Source of the DNA: Gulosibacter sediminis
GTDB lineage: Bacteria; Actinomycetota; Actinomycetes; Actinomycetales; Microbacteriaceae
Length of the DNA: 64,000 nt
Assembly: GCF_023370115.1 (NCBI RefSeq)
Contig: NZ_CP097160.1
Span: 1,116,001 to 1,180,000 of the forward strand
Direction of reading: 5' to 3'
Program-made: the position numbers and the translations under genes
In this document: piece by piece, positions 42,714-50,501 of the stretch
Position numbering within the stretch: position 1 is the first letter of the stretch
Layout: every line of letters starts with the position of its first letter
The notes under the pieces: generated by a model
Told to the model about the DNA's origin: nothing
The model's input: only the letters and a program-made list of their open reading frames with translations
Databases searched by the model: none

Positions 42714-42798
42714 CGACACACGCGTCCGGCGCCTGAGCAAACTCGAGAGCGACGACCGTGGGCAGCTTGTGGGCAAGCGAAATTGCCGGAAACGGGAG

Positions 42799-42839
42799 AC
42801 GGCCCGACTTACCAGTGAACTACTGATGGGTCGGGCCGT
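42799..42839 (-). terminator. terminator of tRNA-Leu
   Basis: A 9-bp outer stem (42799-42807 with 42831-42839) and a small inner stem (AGT/ACT) lie 10 nt past the tRNA 3' end on the minus strand. Confidence 0.7.
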
Positions 42840-42848
42840 CACACTCAG

Positions 42849-42930
42849 TGCGGAAGGCGGGACTTGAACCCGCACGCTCGAAAGCACAGGAACCTAAATC
42901 CTGCGTGTCTGCCAATTTCACCACTCCCGC
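42849..42930 (-). tRNA. tRNA-Leu (TAG)
   Basis: An 82-nt type II tRNA on the minus strand. The acceptor GCGGGAG pairs with CTTCCGC; the anticodon loop in CAGGATTTAGGTTCCTG gives TAG (reads CUA). A long variable arm and T loop GTTCAAG are present. CCA is not encoded. Confidence 0.95.
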
Positions 42931-42969
42931 GCAACTCCCCATCTTAAGGGTTTGTCGGCTGCTGCGGCG

Positions 42970-43992
42970 TCACAGGGCTTCCGCGAAGCGACCGAGCAGC
43001 TCTTCGGCAGTCTCGTCGCGGCAGCTTCGGTAGTTCTCGCCAGCCCAGAGGTTGAGGTACTCGGGTCCGTCGCTCGAGGCGTCGCGGATCGACTTGGTCA
43101 AGAAGTGCACGATCGGGTAGCTCGCCGGGGCAACTAGGTCGAACTCATCAATGAATCGGTTCCGGAGGCCCCGGGCATTTCGGCCCGAGAACGCGCGGGT
43201 CACAACGGTCTCGCGCGTGCCCGCCAGGAGCGCTTCGCGGTGCGGTGGGCGCGTGCCCGACTCATGAACGGTGAGGAACGCGGTGCCGAGGGCCACCGCA
43301 TCCGCGCCGGCATCGAGGAGCGTGCGGGCGCGTTCTGGCGTGTCGATGCCGCCGGTCGCGATGATGCTCGCCCGCGCGACGCGGGCGAGGGGCAGAATGC
43401 GCGCGAGCAGCTGGTCGAGCGAGAGCTGGTCGGGGAGCGCGGCCTGATCGAAGTTGGCGCGGTGCCCGCCCGCAGACGGTCCCTGCACGATGAGCACTTC
43501 GGGCTCGACCTCGAACGCGAGCACCGCATCCTCGACGCTCGCCACGGTGATGCCGACCGCGGTTCCGACCGCGCGCAGCCGCTTGACGACAGCGTGATCG
43601 GGCATGCCGAAGGTAAAGGTGACGAGAGGAACCGGCGACGCCTCGAGCGTCGCGAGCTTCTCGAAGAATGTGTCGTCGCCCGGCACTCGGACCTCGGGCA
43701 CCTCGACGCCGAGTCGCTCGGCCAAGGGGAGGAGCCGTTCTCGGAATCGTTCGGCCGCCGGAACATCGGGGGCCGTGGCCTCGGGCGCGAACAGGTTGAC
43801 AGCGAACGGCTCGTCGGTGAGGCCGCGCGTCGCGGAGAGCTTTTCTTCGAATGCCTCGGCTGAGAGGTAGCCACCTGCCAGAGTCCCGAGGGCGCCGAGA
43901 TTACTCACGGCGGCAACAAGCTCCGGCGTGGTGGGGCCTCCTGCCATCGGCGCTTGAACGACGGGCAGCCGGCGAGCATGCAAGTCAATCAC
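42970..43992 (-). CDS. nitronate monooxygenase family flavoprotein
   Basis: A 340-residue TIM-barrel FMN protein of the nitronate monooxygenase/2-nitropropane dioxygenase family, which oxidatively detoxifies nitronates. Visible are PVVQAPMAGGPTTPELVAAV at the N-terminus, GPSAGGHRA (active-site His region), IIATGGIDTPERAR and GADAVALGTAFLT (FMN phosphate). Start GTG 43992 lies 6 nt after TAGACT. It diverges from the Tad operon and shares a 74-bp promoter region with it, without evident functional link. Confidence 0.92.
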   Translation of the reverse strand: MIDLHARRLPVVQAPMAGGPTTPELVAAVSNLGALGTLAGGYLSAEAFEEKLSATRGLTDEPFAVNLFAPEATAPDVPAAERFRERLLPLAERLGVEVPEVRVPGDDTFFEKLATLEASPVPLVTFTFGMPDHAVVKRLRAVGTAVGITVASVEDAVLAFEVEPEVLIVQGPSAGGHRANFDQAALPDQLSLDQLLARILPLARVARASIIATGGIDTPERARTLLDAGADAVALGTAFLTVHESGTRPPHREALLAGTRETVVTRAFSGRNARGLRNRFIDEFDLVAPASYPIVHFLTKSIRDASSDGPEYLNLWAGENYRSCRDETAEELLGRFAEAL

Positions 43993-43998
43993 CTGGCC

Positions 43999-44004
43999 AG
44001 TCTA
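43999..44004 (-). promoter_or_regulatory. leaderless -10 element of the nitronate monooxygenase gene
   Basis: TAGACT on the minus strand ends 6 nt before GTG 43992. Confidence 0.65.
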
Positions 44005-44054
44005 TGCATTTGCGCCGCCTGTGGATAACTCGAACATCGATTTCGCGATTTCGT

Positions 44055-44060
44055 CATGAT
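44055..44060 (+). promoter_or_regulatory. possible leaderless -10 element of the Tad operon
   Basis: CATGAT ends 6 nt before GTG 44067. It deviates from TAnnnT at the first base but has the standard spacing. Confidence 0.4.
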
Positions 44061-44066
44061 GCTCTC

Positions 44067-45296
44067 GTGAACATTGCCGTGAGCGCCATCGCCGACCGGG
44101 TCCGCGACCGCGTCGAACGCGAGGGCATCGAACTTGCCCCCGGGTCGAAGCAAGCCGTCGACCTTGTGCGCGCCGAAGTGCGTGCCTACGGTGAGCAGGC
44201 GACTGGCGAGGAAGCCCGGCTGCTCCACGACGAGCATGCGGCGGTGCGCGACGTGCTGGCAAACGTGACGGGGTTCGGCGCGCTGCAGCCCTATCTTGAC
44301 GACCCGGAAATTGAAGAGATCTGGGTGAACGCACCCAGCCGCATCTTTGTCGCGCGAAACGGCCAGTCCGAGCTGACGAACACGCTCATCTCCGAGAGCG
44401 AGCTCCGCGACCTCGTTGAGCGCATGCTGCGGTCGACCGGTCGCCGACTCGACCTGAGCAGTCCGTTCGTCGACGCCTCGCTGCCCGACGGCAGCCGGCT
44501 GCACGTCGCCATCCCAGAGATTTCGCGGCGGCACCCGGCCATCAACATCCGCAAGTTCATCCGGCGCATCCGCGACCTGCAGGCCCTCGTCGAGCGCGAC
44601 TCGCTGACGCCGCAGGCCGCGGTCTTTCTTCGTGGTGCAGTGCGCTGCGGCCTGAACATCCTCGTCTCTGGCGCCACACACACGGGCAAAACCACCATGG
44701 TCGGCGCACTGCTCGCCGCGGGCGAGGCGAGCGATCGCGTCATCACCGTCGAAGAGACCTTCGAACTCGACGTGGTCGCGCGAGACGTCGTCGCGATGCA
44801 GTGCCGACCGCCCTCGCTCGAGGGCCGCGGCGAGATCACGCTTCGGCGGCTCGTGAAGGAGGCGCTGCGCATGCGCCCCGATCGGCTTGTGGTCGGCGAG
44901 GTGCGCGAGGCCGAGGCGCTCGAGCTCCTCGTGGCGCTGAACTCGGGTATCCCGGGCATGTGCACCATCCACGCGAACTCCGCCCGCGATGCGCTCGTGA
45001 AACTTGCGACGCTACCGCTGCTCGCGGGCCGCAACATCGACGCGAGCTTCGTCGTGCCAACCATCGCCTCGACCATCGACCTCGTAGTGCATCTCGAACA
45101 CACGCCGCGCGGCGGGCGCCGCGTGGCCGAGATACTTGCGCCGACGGGCGCGGTGCATGCCGGGGTTATCGAAGCCACGAGCCTGTTCCGCCGTGAACGC
45201 GAAGAACTGATCGCGACCGGCATGACCCTGCAGCGTGACGACAAGCTCCGTCGCCACGGCATCGACGCAGCCCAACTGATCGGGGCCAGCAGATGA
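44067..45296 (+). CDS. tadA: TadA/CpaF-type secretion ATPase
   Basis: A 409-residue cytoplasmic hexameric ATPase that powers Tad pilus assembly. Key parts are YLDDPEIEEIWVNAPSRIF (N-terminal CpaF signature), SGATHTGKTTMVGALL (Walker A, with His where Gly-Ser is more usual), RVITVEETFEL (Asp box), RMRPDRLVVGEVREAEALEL (Walker B) and CTIHANSARDAL (His box). Start GTG 44067 begins VNIAVSAIADR. First gene of seven, overlapping the next by 4 nt. No TadZ/ssd-like gene is present upstream. Confidence 0.92.
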   Translation: MNIAVSAIADRVRDRVEREGIELAPGSKQAVDLVRAEVRAYGEQATGEEARLLHDEHAAVRDVLANVTGFGALQPYLDDPEIEEIWVNAPSRIFVARNGQSELTNTLISESELRDLVERMLRSTGRRLDLSSPFVDASLPDGSRLHVAIPEISRRHPAINIRKFIRRIRDLQALVERDSLTPQAAVFLRGAVRCGLNILVSGATHTGKTTMVGALLAAGEASDRVITVEETFELDVVARDVVAMQCRPPSLEGRGEITLRRLVKEALRMRPDRLVVGEVREAEALELLVALNSGIPGMCTIHANSARDALVKLATLPLLAGRNIDASFVVPTIASTIDLVVHLEHTPRGGRRVAEILAPTGAVHAGVIEATSLFRREREELIATGMTLQRDDKLRRHGIDAAQLIGASR

Positions 45297-46159
45297 CCGC
45301 CTGGCTGCTCGCGGTCGTCGCCGCGCTTGGGGTCGCTCTCTGCGTGTCGGCGTGGATCTGGCCGCGAGAACACGACGATGAGCTCATTGCGCGATCCCGC
45401 CTCGGCTTTGTCGAAGAGGCACTGCTCCGCGCCGGCCTGCCGAAGTTTCCGGCGCTGGCCTTTCTCGCCCTCGTGCTCGTGTGTGGCATCGCCTGCGCCG
45501 CGATCGCGCTGGCGCTGAGCGGCGTCATTGCGCTCGGGGTGCTCGGTGCCGTCGCCGGTTGTTGGCTGCCGGTGCTCGCCATCCGCGTGCGGGCGAGCAA
45601 GCGACGCGCGGTGCACAGGGGTGCGTGGCCCGACGCGGTCGACCACCTCATCGCGTCGGTGCGCAGCGGCCTCGGCCTGCCGGATGCCGTGGCTCAGCTG
45701 GCGACCAACGGCCCCGAGTCGCTGCGCGAGGACTTCGCGCAGTTTGTGCGTCGTTACCGGGCCACCGGCTCGTTCGCCACTGCGGTTGACGATGTGAAGG
45801 AGCGCCTCGCCGACCCGATCGGCGACCGGCTGCTCGAAACGCTGCGGATGGCGCGGGATGTCGGCGGAACCCAGCTCGTGCCGGTGCTGCGGGCATTCTC
45901 GGAGCATCTGCGCGAGGCGCAGGCGGTGCGCCACGAGGCTGAGGCGCGGCAGGGATGGGTCGTGAACGCCGCGCGCCTCGGTGCGGTCGCGCCGTGGCTC
46001 GTGCTGTTGTTGCTCGTGAGCCGCCCCGAGGCCGCGGCCGCCTACAACACGCCCGTCGGTTTCGTCGTGATTCTGATTGGACTGGTCGTCACGGTGCTGG
46101 CGTACCGCCTCATGATCATGCTCGGGCGGATCCCCGAAGAGGGGCGGTGGTTCGCGTGA
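45293..46159 (+). CDS. tadB: TadB-type type II secretion F-family membrane protein
   Basis: A 288-residue inner-membrane platform protein. Four hydrophobic segments: 1-20, LAFLALVLVCGIACAAIALAL, APWLVLLLLVSRPEAAAA and FVVILIGLVVTVLAYRLMIM. Between them lies the cytoplasmic T2SSF domain (DAVDHLIASVRSGLGLPDAV, DRLLETLRMARDVGG). It starts at the ATGA overlap with the ATPase gene and pairs with the following TadC. Confidence 0.9.
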   Translation: MTAWLLAVVAALGVALCVSAWIWPREHDDELIARSRLGFVEEALLRAGLPKFPALAFLALVLVCGIACAAIALALSGVIALGVLGAVAGCWLPVLAIRVRASKRRAVHRGAWPDAVDHLIASVRSGLGLPDAVAQLATNGPESLREDFAQFVRRYRATGSFATAVDDVKERLADPIGDRLLETLRMARDVGGTQLVPVLRAFSEHLREAQAVRHEAEARQGWVVNAARLGAVAPWLVLLLLVSRPEAAAAYNTPVGFVVILIGLVVTVLAYRLMIMLGRIPEEGRWFA

Positions 46160-47100
46160 TCTCGTCGCAACCGCTCGCGTTGGCACTGCTGCTCGGCACG
46201 GTGCTCGGACTCGGACTGTGGTCGGTCGTCGCGACCCTGCCTCAGCTGCGGCGTCCGCGATTGATCGACCGGGTCGCACCCCACCTGGTCGACATCGCCC
46301 CGGCGGCCCGCGAGCACGCGCGGCGCCGGGTGATCGACCCGCTCCCGATCCTCGGGCAGCTCCTGTCGCCGCTGATCGGGTGGCTGCGCCGCGTGCTCGG
46401 CGAGGTGATCGGCGGCAACGAGCTCGTGTCGACGCGCCTGCGTCAGGCGGGCCAGGTGGTGAGTGTCGAACGGTTTCGCACACAGCAGGCCGTCTGGGCG
46501 CTCGTCGGTGTCGTGCTTGGACTGGTGTTCGCCCTCGCGAGCTTTCGCAGCGCGGCCAACCAGGTGCTCGTCTTTGCCCTGATGCCACTGCTCGGCGGCG
46601 TGATCGCCGTCGGGGCGCGCGAGTTGCTGCTGCGGCACGCGGCGAGCTCGCGCATTCGTCGAATCGCGAGTGAGTACCCGACCGTGCTCGAGTTTCTGAG
46701 CCTCTCGCTCGCAGCCGGCGAAGGCATCTTCGACTCGCTCGTGCGGGTGAGTTCTCTCGGTAACAGCGAGCTCGGGCGCGAATTCGCTGGCGTGGTGCGC
46801 CGCGTGCGCGCGGGAGCGGCGCTCGGGCCATCGCTGCGCGAGCTGGGACGAGACCTTGGCTACGTGCCGCTCGCCCGCACGTGCGATCACCTGCTCACGG
46901 CCATGGAGCGCGGCGCTCCGCTCGTGGAAGTGCTCCAGGCACAAGCGAGCGACGCGCGCGACCTGAGCAAACGCGAGCTGCTCGAAGTGGCGGGCCGCAA
47001 CGAGTTACGGATGATGGTGCCGCTCGTCATGCTCATCCTGCCCGTCACCGTGCTGTTTGCCCTGTACCCGTCGTTCTTCATCATCTCGACCTCCTTCTAG
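46156..47100 (+). CDS. tadC: TadC-type type II secretion F-family membrane protein
   Basis: A 314-residue partner of TadB with N-terminal, central (LVGVVLGLVFALASF) and C-terminal (PLVMLILPVTVLFALYPSF) membrane segments. A T2SSF domain contains YPTVLEFLSLSLAAGEGIFD and LGYVPLARTCDHLLTAMERG. Start GTG 46156 overlaps the TadB stop as GTGA. The C-terminus, FFIISTSF, is typical of TadC. Confidence 0.9.
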   Translation: MISSQPLALALLLGTVLGLGLWSVVATLPQLRRPRLIDRVAPHLVDIAPAAREHARRRVIDPLPILGQLLSPLIGWLRRVLGEVIGGNELVSTRLRQAGQVVSVERFRTQQAVWALVGVVLGLVFALASFRSAANQVLVFALMPLLGGVIAVGARELLLRHAASSRIRRIASEYPTVLEFLSLSLAAGEGIFDSLVRVSSLGNSELGREFAGVVRRVRAGAALGPSLRELGRDLGYVPLARTCDHLLTAMERGAPLVEVLQAQASDARDLSKRELLEVAGRNELRMMVPLVMLILPVTVLFALYPSFFIISTSF

Positions 47101-47138
47101 TCGCTGCTATTCGAATTACTCCCCTGAAAGGAACCACC

Positions 47139-47339
47139 GTGCAACTTCTTCTCTGGCTCCAGACCACCCTCATCAGCGTGTCCGCGCGTGCGCGCGACGA
47201 GGAACGCGGCGATGTGCCCGGCTGGATTCTCATCGCGATTATGAGCGCCGGGCTGGTCGTGCTCATCTGGGCGCTCGCCGGCCCGCTTCTCACGCAGGTG
47301 TTCGAAGATGCGGTCAATCGCGTCACGAGTAACTTCTGA
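47139..47339 (+). CDS. small pilin-like protein of the Tad locus
   Basis: A 66-residue protein in the Flp pilin position. The N-terminal half is polar and ends in RDEERGDVPG; one hydrophobic helix, WILIAIMSAGLVVLIWALAG, follows. Unlike canonical prepilins there is no Glu at +5 after the Gly (GDVPGW), but the GDVPGW form recurs in related actinobacteria as I recall. GTG 47139 follows GAAAGGAA by 5 nt. It probably forms the fibre subunit or a cap; that is inferred from position and size. Confidence 0.8.
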   Translation: MQLLLWLQTTLISVSARARDEERGDVPGWILIAIMSAGLVVLIWALAGPLLTQVFEDAVNRVTSNF

Positions 47340-47685
47340 TCGGGGCGCGGCGCCAGCCGAGTGGTCGCTCGTCGCGGGGCTGCTGACGATCCTGTTTCTC
47401 ACCGTGCTGCAGCTCGCCTTCGTCATGCACGTGCGCACGACGATCATCGACGCCGCCGCCGAGGGAGCCCGCGTCGCCGGGCTGCGCGAGAGTTCGCCCG
47501 AGGCGGGCGCCGAACGCACGGAATACCTTGTGACGACGGCGCTGTCGGCGGCTTATGCGGACGACATCGTAGTCGCCCAAACCGGCGGACTCATCGAAGT
47601 GCGCGTGACCGCGCCCCTGCCGTTTATTGGTCTGCTTGGCTTTCCCGATGGGATGGAGGTGGTCGCGCATGCCCCGCTGGAATGA
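47308..47685 (+). CDS. TadE-like pseudopilin 1
   Basis: A 125-residue TadE-family minor pilin with the prepilin motif RGAAPAEWSLVAGLL (Glu at +5 after Gly) and one transmembrane helix. VRTTIIDAAAEGARVAGLR is characteristic of TadE. ATG 47308 overlaps the pilin gene by 32 nt, and no closer standard start exists. It ends 17 nt inside the next gene. Confidence 0.85.
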   Translation: MRSIASRVTSDRGAAPAEWSLVAGLLTILFLTVLQLAFVMHVRTTIIDAAAEGARVAGLRESSPEAGAERTEYLVTTALSAAYADDIVVAQTGGLIEVRVTAPLPFIGLLGFPDGMEVVAHAPLE

Positions 47686-48127
47686 TCTCGCGGCGCAACT
47701 CCGCCGCCGACTCGGCGAGGAACGCGGGTCGGCAAGCCTGGAGTTTCTCGGCGTCGGCGTGCTGTTACTCGTGCCGCTCGCCTACGGTGCGCTGACGCTC
47801 GGGCAAGTCGAACAGGCGGTGCTCGGCAGCGAGCTCGGGGCACGCAACGCCGCGCGCGTGCTGGCGGCTGACGGCACCGTGGCGCTCGCCACCGCCGAGC
47901 AGCACATCGCCCTCGCGCTCGAGAATCACGGACTCGACCCCGACGCCGCGAGCGTCGAGGTGCGCTGCTCACCGACCCCTGACTGCACGGTGGCGGGGGA
48001 GACCCTCACCGTCACGGTGCGCTACGAGCTCGAGTTGCCGCTGCTTGCGGGCACGAGCGAGTGGCTCAGGGTGCCCATCGAGGCGAGCAGCACCTTCCCG
48101 CAACAGCGATTCGCGACGGGGGAGTGA
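47669..48127 (+). CDS. TadE-like pseudopilin 2
   Basis: A 152-residue protein with a textbook class III prepilin motif, ERGSASLEFLGVGVLLLVP, one hydrophobic helix and an extracytoplasmic domain with two Cys (CSPTPDC). ATG 47669 has GGAGGTGG 6 nt upstream. Overlaps its neighbours on both sides. No prepilin peptidase gene is in the window. Confidence 0.87.
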   Translation: MPRWNDLAAQLRRRLGEERGSASLEFLGVGVLLLVPLAYGALTLGQVEQAVLGSELGARNAARVLAADGTVALATAEQHIALALENHGLDPDAASVEVRCSPTPDCTVAGETLTVTVRYELELPLLAGTSEWLRVPIEASSTFPQQRFATGE

Positions 48128-48552
48128 TGCGGCAACTGCTTGCCCGCGAGCGGGGCTCGATCACGCCGCTCGCGATCATCTACGTCGCGGTCGCGTTGTT
48201 GGCGGCGCTCGTGCTCGCCGGGGCCGGCAGCCTCTATCTCGAGCGGAAGCAATTGCTGGAACTTGCTGATGCGGCCGCGCTGGCCGCCGCACAGTCCTTC
48301 GACCTCGACGCCGTGCACCTCGACGGCGACGGCGTGCGGGTGCAACTCGATCCGGAACAGGTGCGGGAGCGCGCGGCTGACTACGTCGAGCGCTACGGGC
48401 CAGACGACGCTCGCGTGACGCAGGTGCGGGTAGACGGTGACACGGTCGCGATCACAGTGACCGGCACCTGGCAGGCGCCGTTCGTCAACGATGTCGTTCC
48501 CGCCGCCATCGAAGTCACCGTCACGGCGATTGCCGTGGCCGATTTGCAGTAG
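48127..48552 (+). CDS. TadG-like pilus-assembly membrane protein
   Basis: A 141-residue protein with ERGSITPLAIIYVAVALLAA at the N-terminus and LLELADAAALAAAQSF after the helix, the hallmark of Tad-associated TadG/Flp-assembly proteins. The von Willebrand domain of full TadG is absent. TGATG couples it to the previous gene. Last gene of the Tad operon. Confidence 0.82.
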   Translation: MRQLLARERGSITPLAIIYVAVALLAALVLAGAGSLYLERKQLLELADAAALAAAQSFDLDAVHLDGDGVRVQLDPEQVRERAADYVERYGPDDARVTQVRVDGDTVAITVTGTWQAPFVNDVVPAAIEVTVTAIAVADLQ

Positions 48553-48603
48553 TTGCCCAACAACTTCGCCATCAATACCGAATCTGTATGACTAATTGGA
48601 TAT

Positions 48604-48634
48604 CTGTCTGATAACTTTGGAAGCGATCAGACAG
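48604..48634. promoter_or_regulatory. candidate GntR operator upstream of the dehydratase gene
   Basis: CTGTCTGAT and ATCAGACAG form perfect 9-bp arms separated by 13 nt, ending 24 nt before the dehydratase start. Arm-to-arm spacing is longer than usual for FadR-type sites, so a looped or two-dimer site is possible. Confidence 0.5.
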
Positions 48635-48657
48635 GTCACCTCAACGGCGAAGGAACC

Positions 48658-49794
48658 ATGACATACACGCCCGACACCATTTCTTCGATCACGCTCTCGA
48701 CGCTGCGGCTGCCCCTCGCACGCCCGATTTCCGACGCGAAGGTCCTCACCGGCCGGCAGAAGCCGATGACCGAGGTCATCTTCCTCATCGCAGAAATCGA
48801 AACCGCGCAGGGCTTCAAGGGCCACGGCTTTAGCTACTCCAAGCGCGCCGGCGGCCCCGCCCAGTACGCCCACGCCAAGGAAGTTGCCTCGAGCGTCATC
48901 GGCGAAGACCCGAACGACATCGAGAAGCTCTACACGAAGCTGCTCTGGGCCGGCGCCTCTGTCGGCCGCGCGGGCGTTGCGACCCAGGCGCTCGCCGCGA
49001 TCGACATTGCGCTCTACGACCTCAAGGCACGCCGCGCGAACCTGCCGCTGGCGAAGCTGCTCGGTAGCCACCGCGACTCGGTGCGCACCTACAACACCTC
49101 GGGCGGCTTCCTGAGCTCGCCGATCGACGAGGTCGTCGAGAACGCCTCGAAGTCGCTCGAGGCCGGCATCGGCGGCATCAAGATCAAGGTTGGCCTGCCC
49201 GACCGCAACGAGGACATGGAGCGCGTGCGCCGCGTGCGCGAGCACATCGGCCCGAACGTGCCGATGATGGTCGACGCGAACCAGCAGTGGGACCGCGCGA
49301 CCGCGATGCGCCTTGGCCGCCAGCTCGAGGAGTACAACCTCGTGTGGATCGAGGAGCCGCTCGACGCCTACGACTTCGAAGGCCACGCCGAGCTCGCCCG
49401 CGCGCTCGACACCCCGATCGCGACCGGCGAGATGCTCGCCTCGGTCGGCGACCACAAGCAGCTCATCGCCGCCCGCGGCTGCGACACGCTGCAGCCCGAC
49501 GCCCCGCGCGTTGGCGGCATCACGAACTTCCTCCGCATCCTCGCCCTCGCCGACGAGGCCGGCCTCGACATCGCGCCGCACTTCGCGATGGAGATCCACG
49601 TGCACCTCGCGGCGTGCTACCCGCGCGAGACCTGGGTCGAGCACTTCGACTGGCTCGACCCGCTGTTCGAGGAACGCCTCGAAACCCGCGACGGCCGCAT
49701 GTTCGTGCCCGAGCGTCCGGGTCTCGGCATCACGTTCAGCGACCAGGCTCGCGCTTGGGTGACCGAGTCGGTCACCGTCACCGAGCGTGGTTAG
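48658..49794 (+). CDS. galactarate / L-talarate dehydratase (enolase superfamily)
   Basis: A 378-residue enolase-superfamily acid-sugar dehydratase of the mandelate racemase group. Catalytic bases are Lys175/Lys177 (KIKVG) and His308 (APHFAMEIHVHLAA). Metal ligands are Asp206 (DANQQWD), Glu232 (IEEPLDAYDFEGHAELA) and Glu258 (ATGEML). EEPLDAYDFEGHAELARALD, PDAPRVGGIT and the PHFAMEIHVHLAACYPRE block closely match the characterised Salmonella TalrD/GalrD as I remember it. Its product would feed hexarate catabolism, but no aldolase or transporter lies beside it. A GntR regulator follows by 8 nt. Confidence 0.88.
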   Translation: MTYTPDTISSITLSTLRLPLARPISDAKVLTGRQKPMTEVIFLIAEIETAQGFKGHGFSYSKRAGGPAQYAHAKEVASSVIGEDPNDIEKLYTKLLWAGASVGRAGVATQALAAIDIALYDLKARRANLPLAKLLGSHRDSVRTYNTSGGFLSSPIDEVVENASKSLEAGIGGIKIKVGLPDRNEDMERVRRVREHIGPNVPMMVDANQQWDRATAMRLGRQLEEYNLVWIEEPLDAYDFEGHAELARALDTPIATGEMLASVGDHKQLIAARGCDTLQPDAPRVGGITNFLRILALADEAGLDIAPHFAMEIHVHLAACYPRETWVEHFDWLDPLFEERLETRDGRMFVPERPGLGITFSDQARAWVTESVTVTERG

Positions 49795-49802
49795 CTAATC
49801 GC

Positions 49803-50471
49803 ATGACGCGAGCCGAAGAGATTGCCGACGACCTCGCCGCGAAGATTATCGCGGGCGAGATCGCACCCGGGGAGCGGCTGCCGAGCGAGCAGCGACTCAC
49901 CGAGGCGTACGGCGCCAGCCGTACGGTGATCCGCGAAGCCGTTCACCGGCTGCAGTCTCAGGGGCTCGTGCACACCAAGATGGGGTCGGGCAGCTATGCC
50001 CTGGCCCCACCTGCGCCCCGCGCCGACGACGCCGACTGGCTCAGCGCATCCGGTTCGGAAGAGCGAGCCGAACTGCACGAGTTCCGCATCGCGCTCGAGG
50101 CAGAGTCGGCGGCCCTCGCGGCTCGCCGCGCCACGAGTCGGCAGCGGGCGGCAATCGCCCGCGCGCTCGAACGGCTCGGCGACGCGAGCCGACCGGCCGA
50201 CACCGTCGAGGCCGACATCGCGTTTCACCGCGCCGTCGCCGAAGCGGGCGCGAACCGCTACCTGCTCGAGGCGATCGACCGCCTGGGGCCTCGCGCTATC
50301 GTGCTGCCACCCTCGCGGCTGACCGATGCGCATCGCGCGGCGACCGCCGCGATGCTCGCCGAACACCGTGCCGTGCTCACCGCCATTGAGGCGCAGGATG
50401 CGGTGGGTGCGAACGCGGCGATGCGGGCACACCTGCTCGCCTCGGCCGCGCGACGCGAACACGACGACTGA
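49803..50471 (+). CDS. GntR family regulator, FadR (FCD) type
   Basis: A 222-residue regulator. The winged helix covers residues 1-70 (RLPSEQRLTEAYGASRTVIR and GLVHTKMGSGSY); the all-helical FCD ligand domain runs about 90-215 with metal-binding acidic/His residues (DIAFHRAVAEAGANRYL, AEHRAVLTAIEAQD, MRAHLLAS). It most likely controls the adjacent acid-sugar dehydratase, with the inverted repeat at 48604-48634 as its candidate site. Start ATG 49803. Confidence 0.92.
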   Translation: MTRAEEIADDLAAKIIAGEIAPGERLPSEQRLTEAYGASRTVIREAVHRLQSQGLVHTKMGSGSYALAPPAPRADDADWLSASGSEERAELHEFRIALEAESAALAARRATSRQRAAIARALERLGDASRPADTVEADIAFHRAVAEAGANRYLLEAIDRLGPRAIVLPPSRLTDAHRAATAAMLAEHRAVLTAIEAQDAVGANAAMRAHLLASAARREHDD

Positions 50472-50486
50472 CCCCGCCTCGCCGAG

Positions 50487-50492
50487 TAGGCT
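50487..50492 (+). promoter_or_regulatory. -10 element of prfB
   Basis: TAGGCT ends 9 nt before ATG 50502; a GGGGAT stretch lies between, too close to act as a normal Shine-Dalgarno. Confidence 0.5.
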
Positions 50493-50501
50493 TAGGGGAT
50501 C

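Noticed and set aside
44291-46831. Minus-strand open frame of 846 codons opposite the Tad genes
   Set aside because: Arg/Ala/Pro-rich composition without any domain; it is the antisense shadow of three well-supported high-GC genes.
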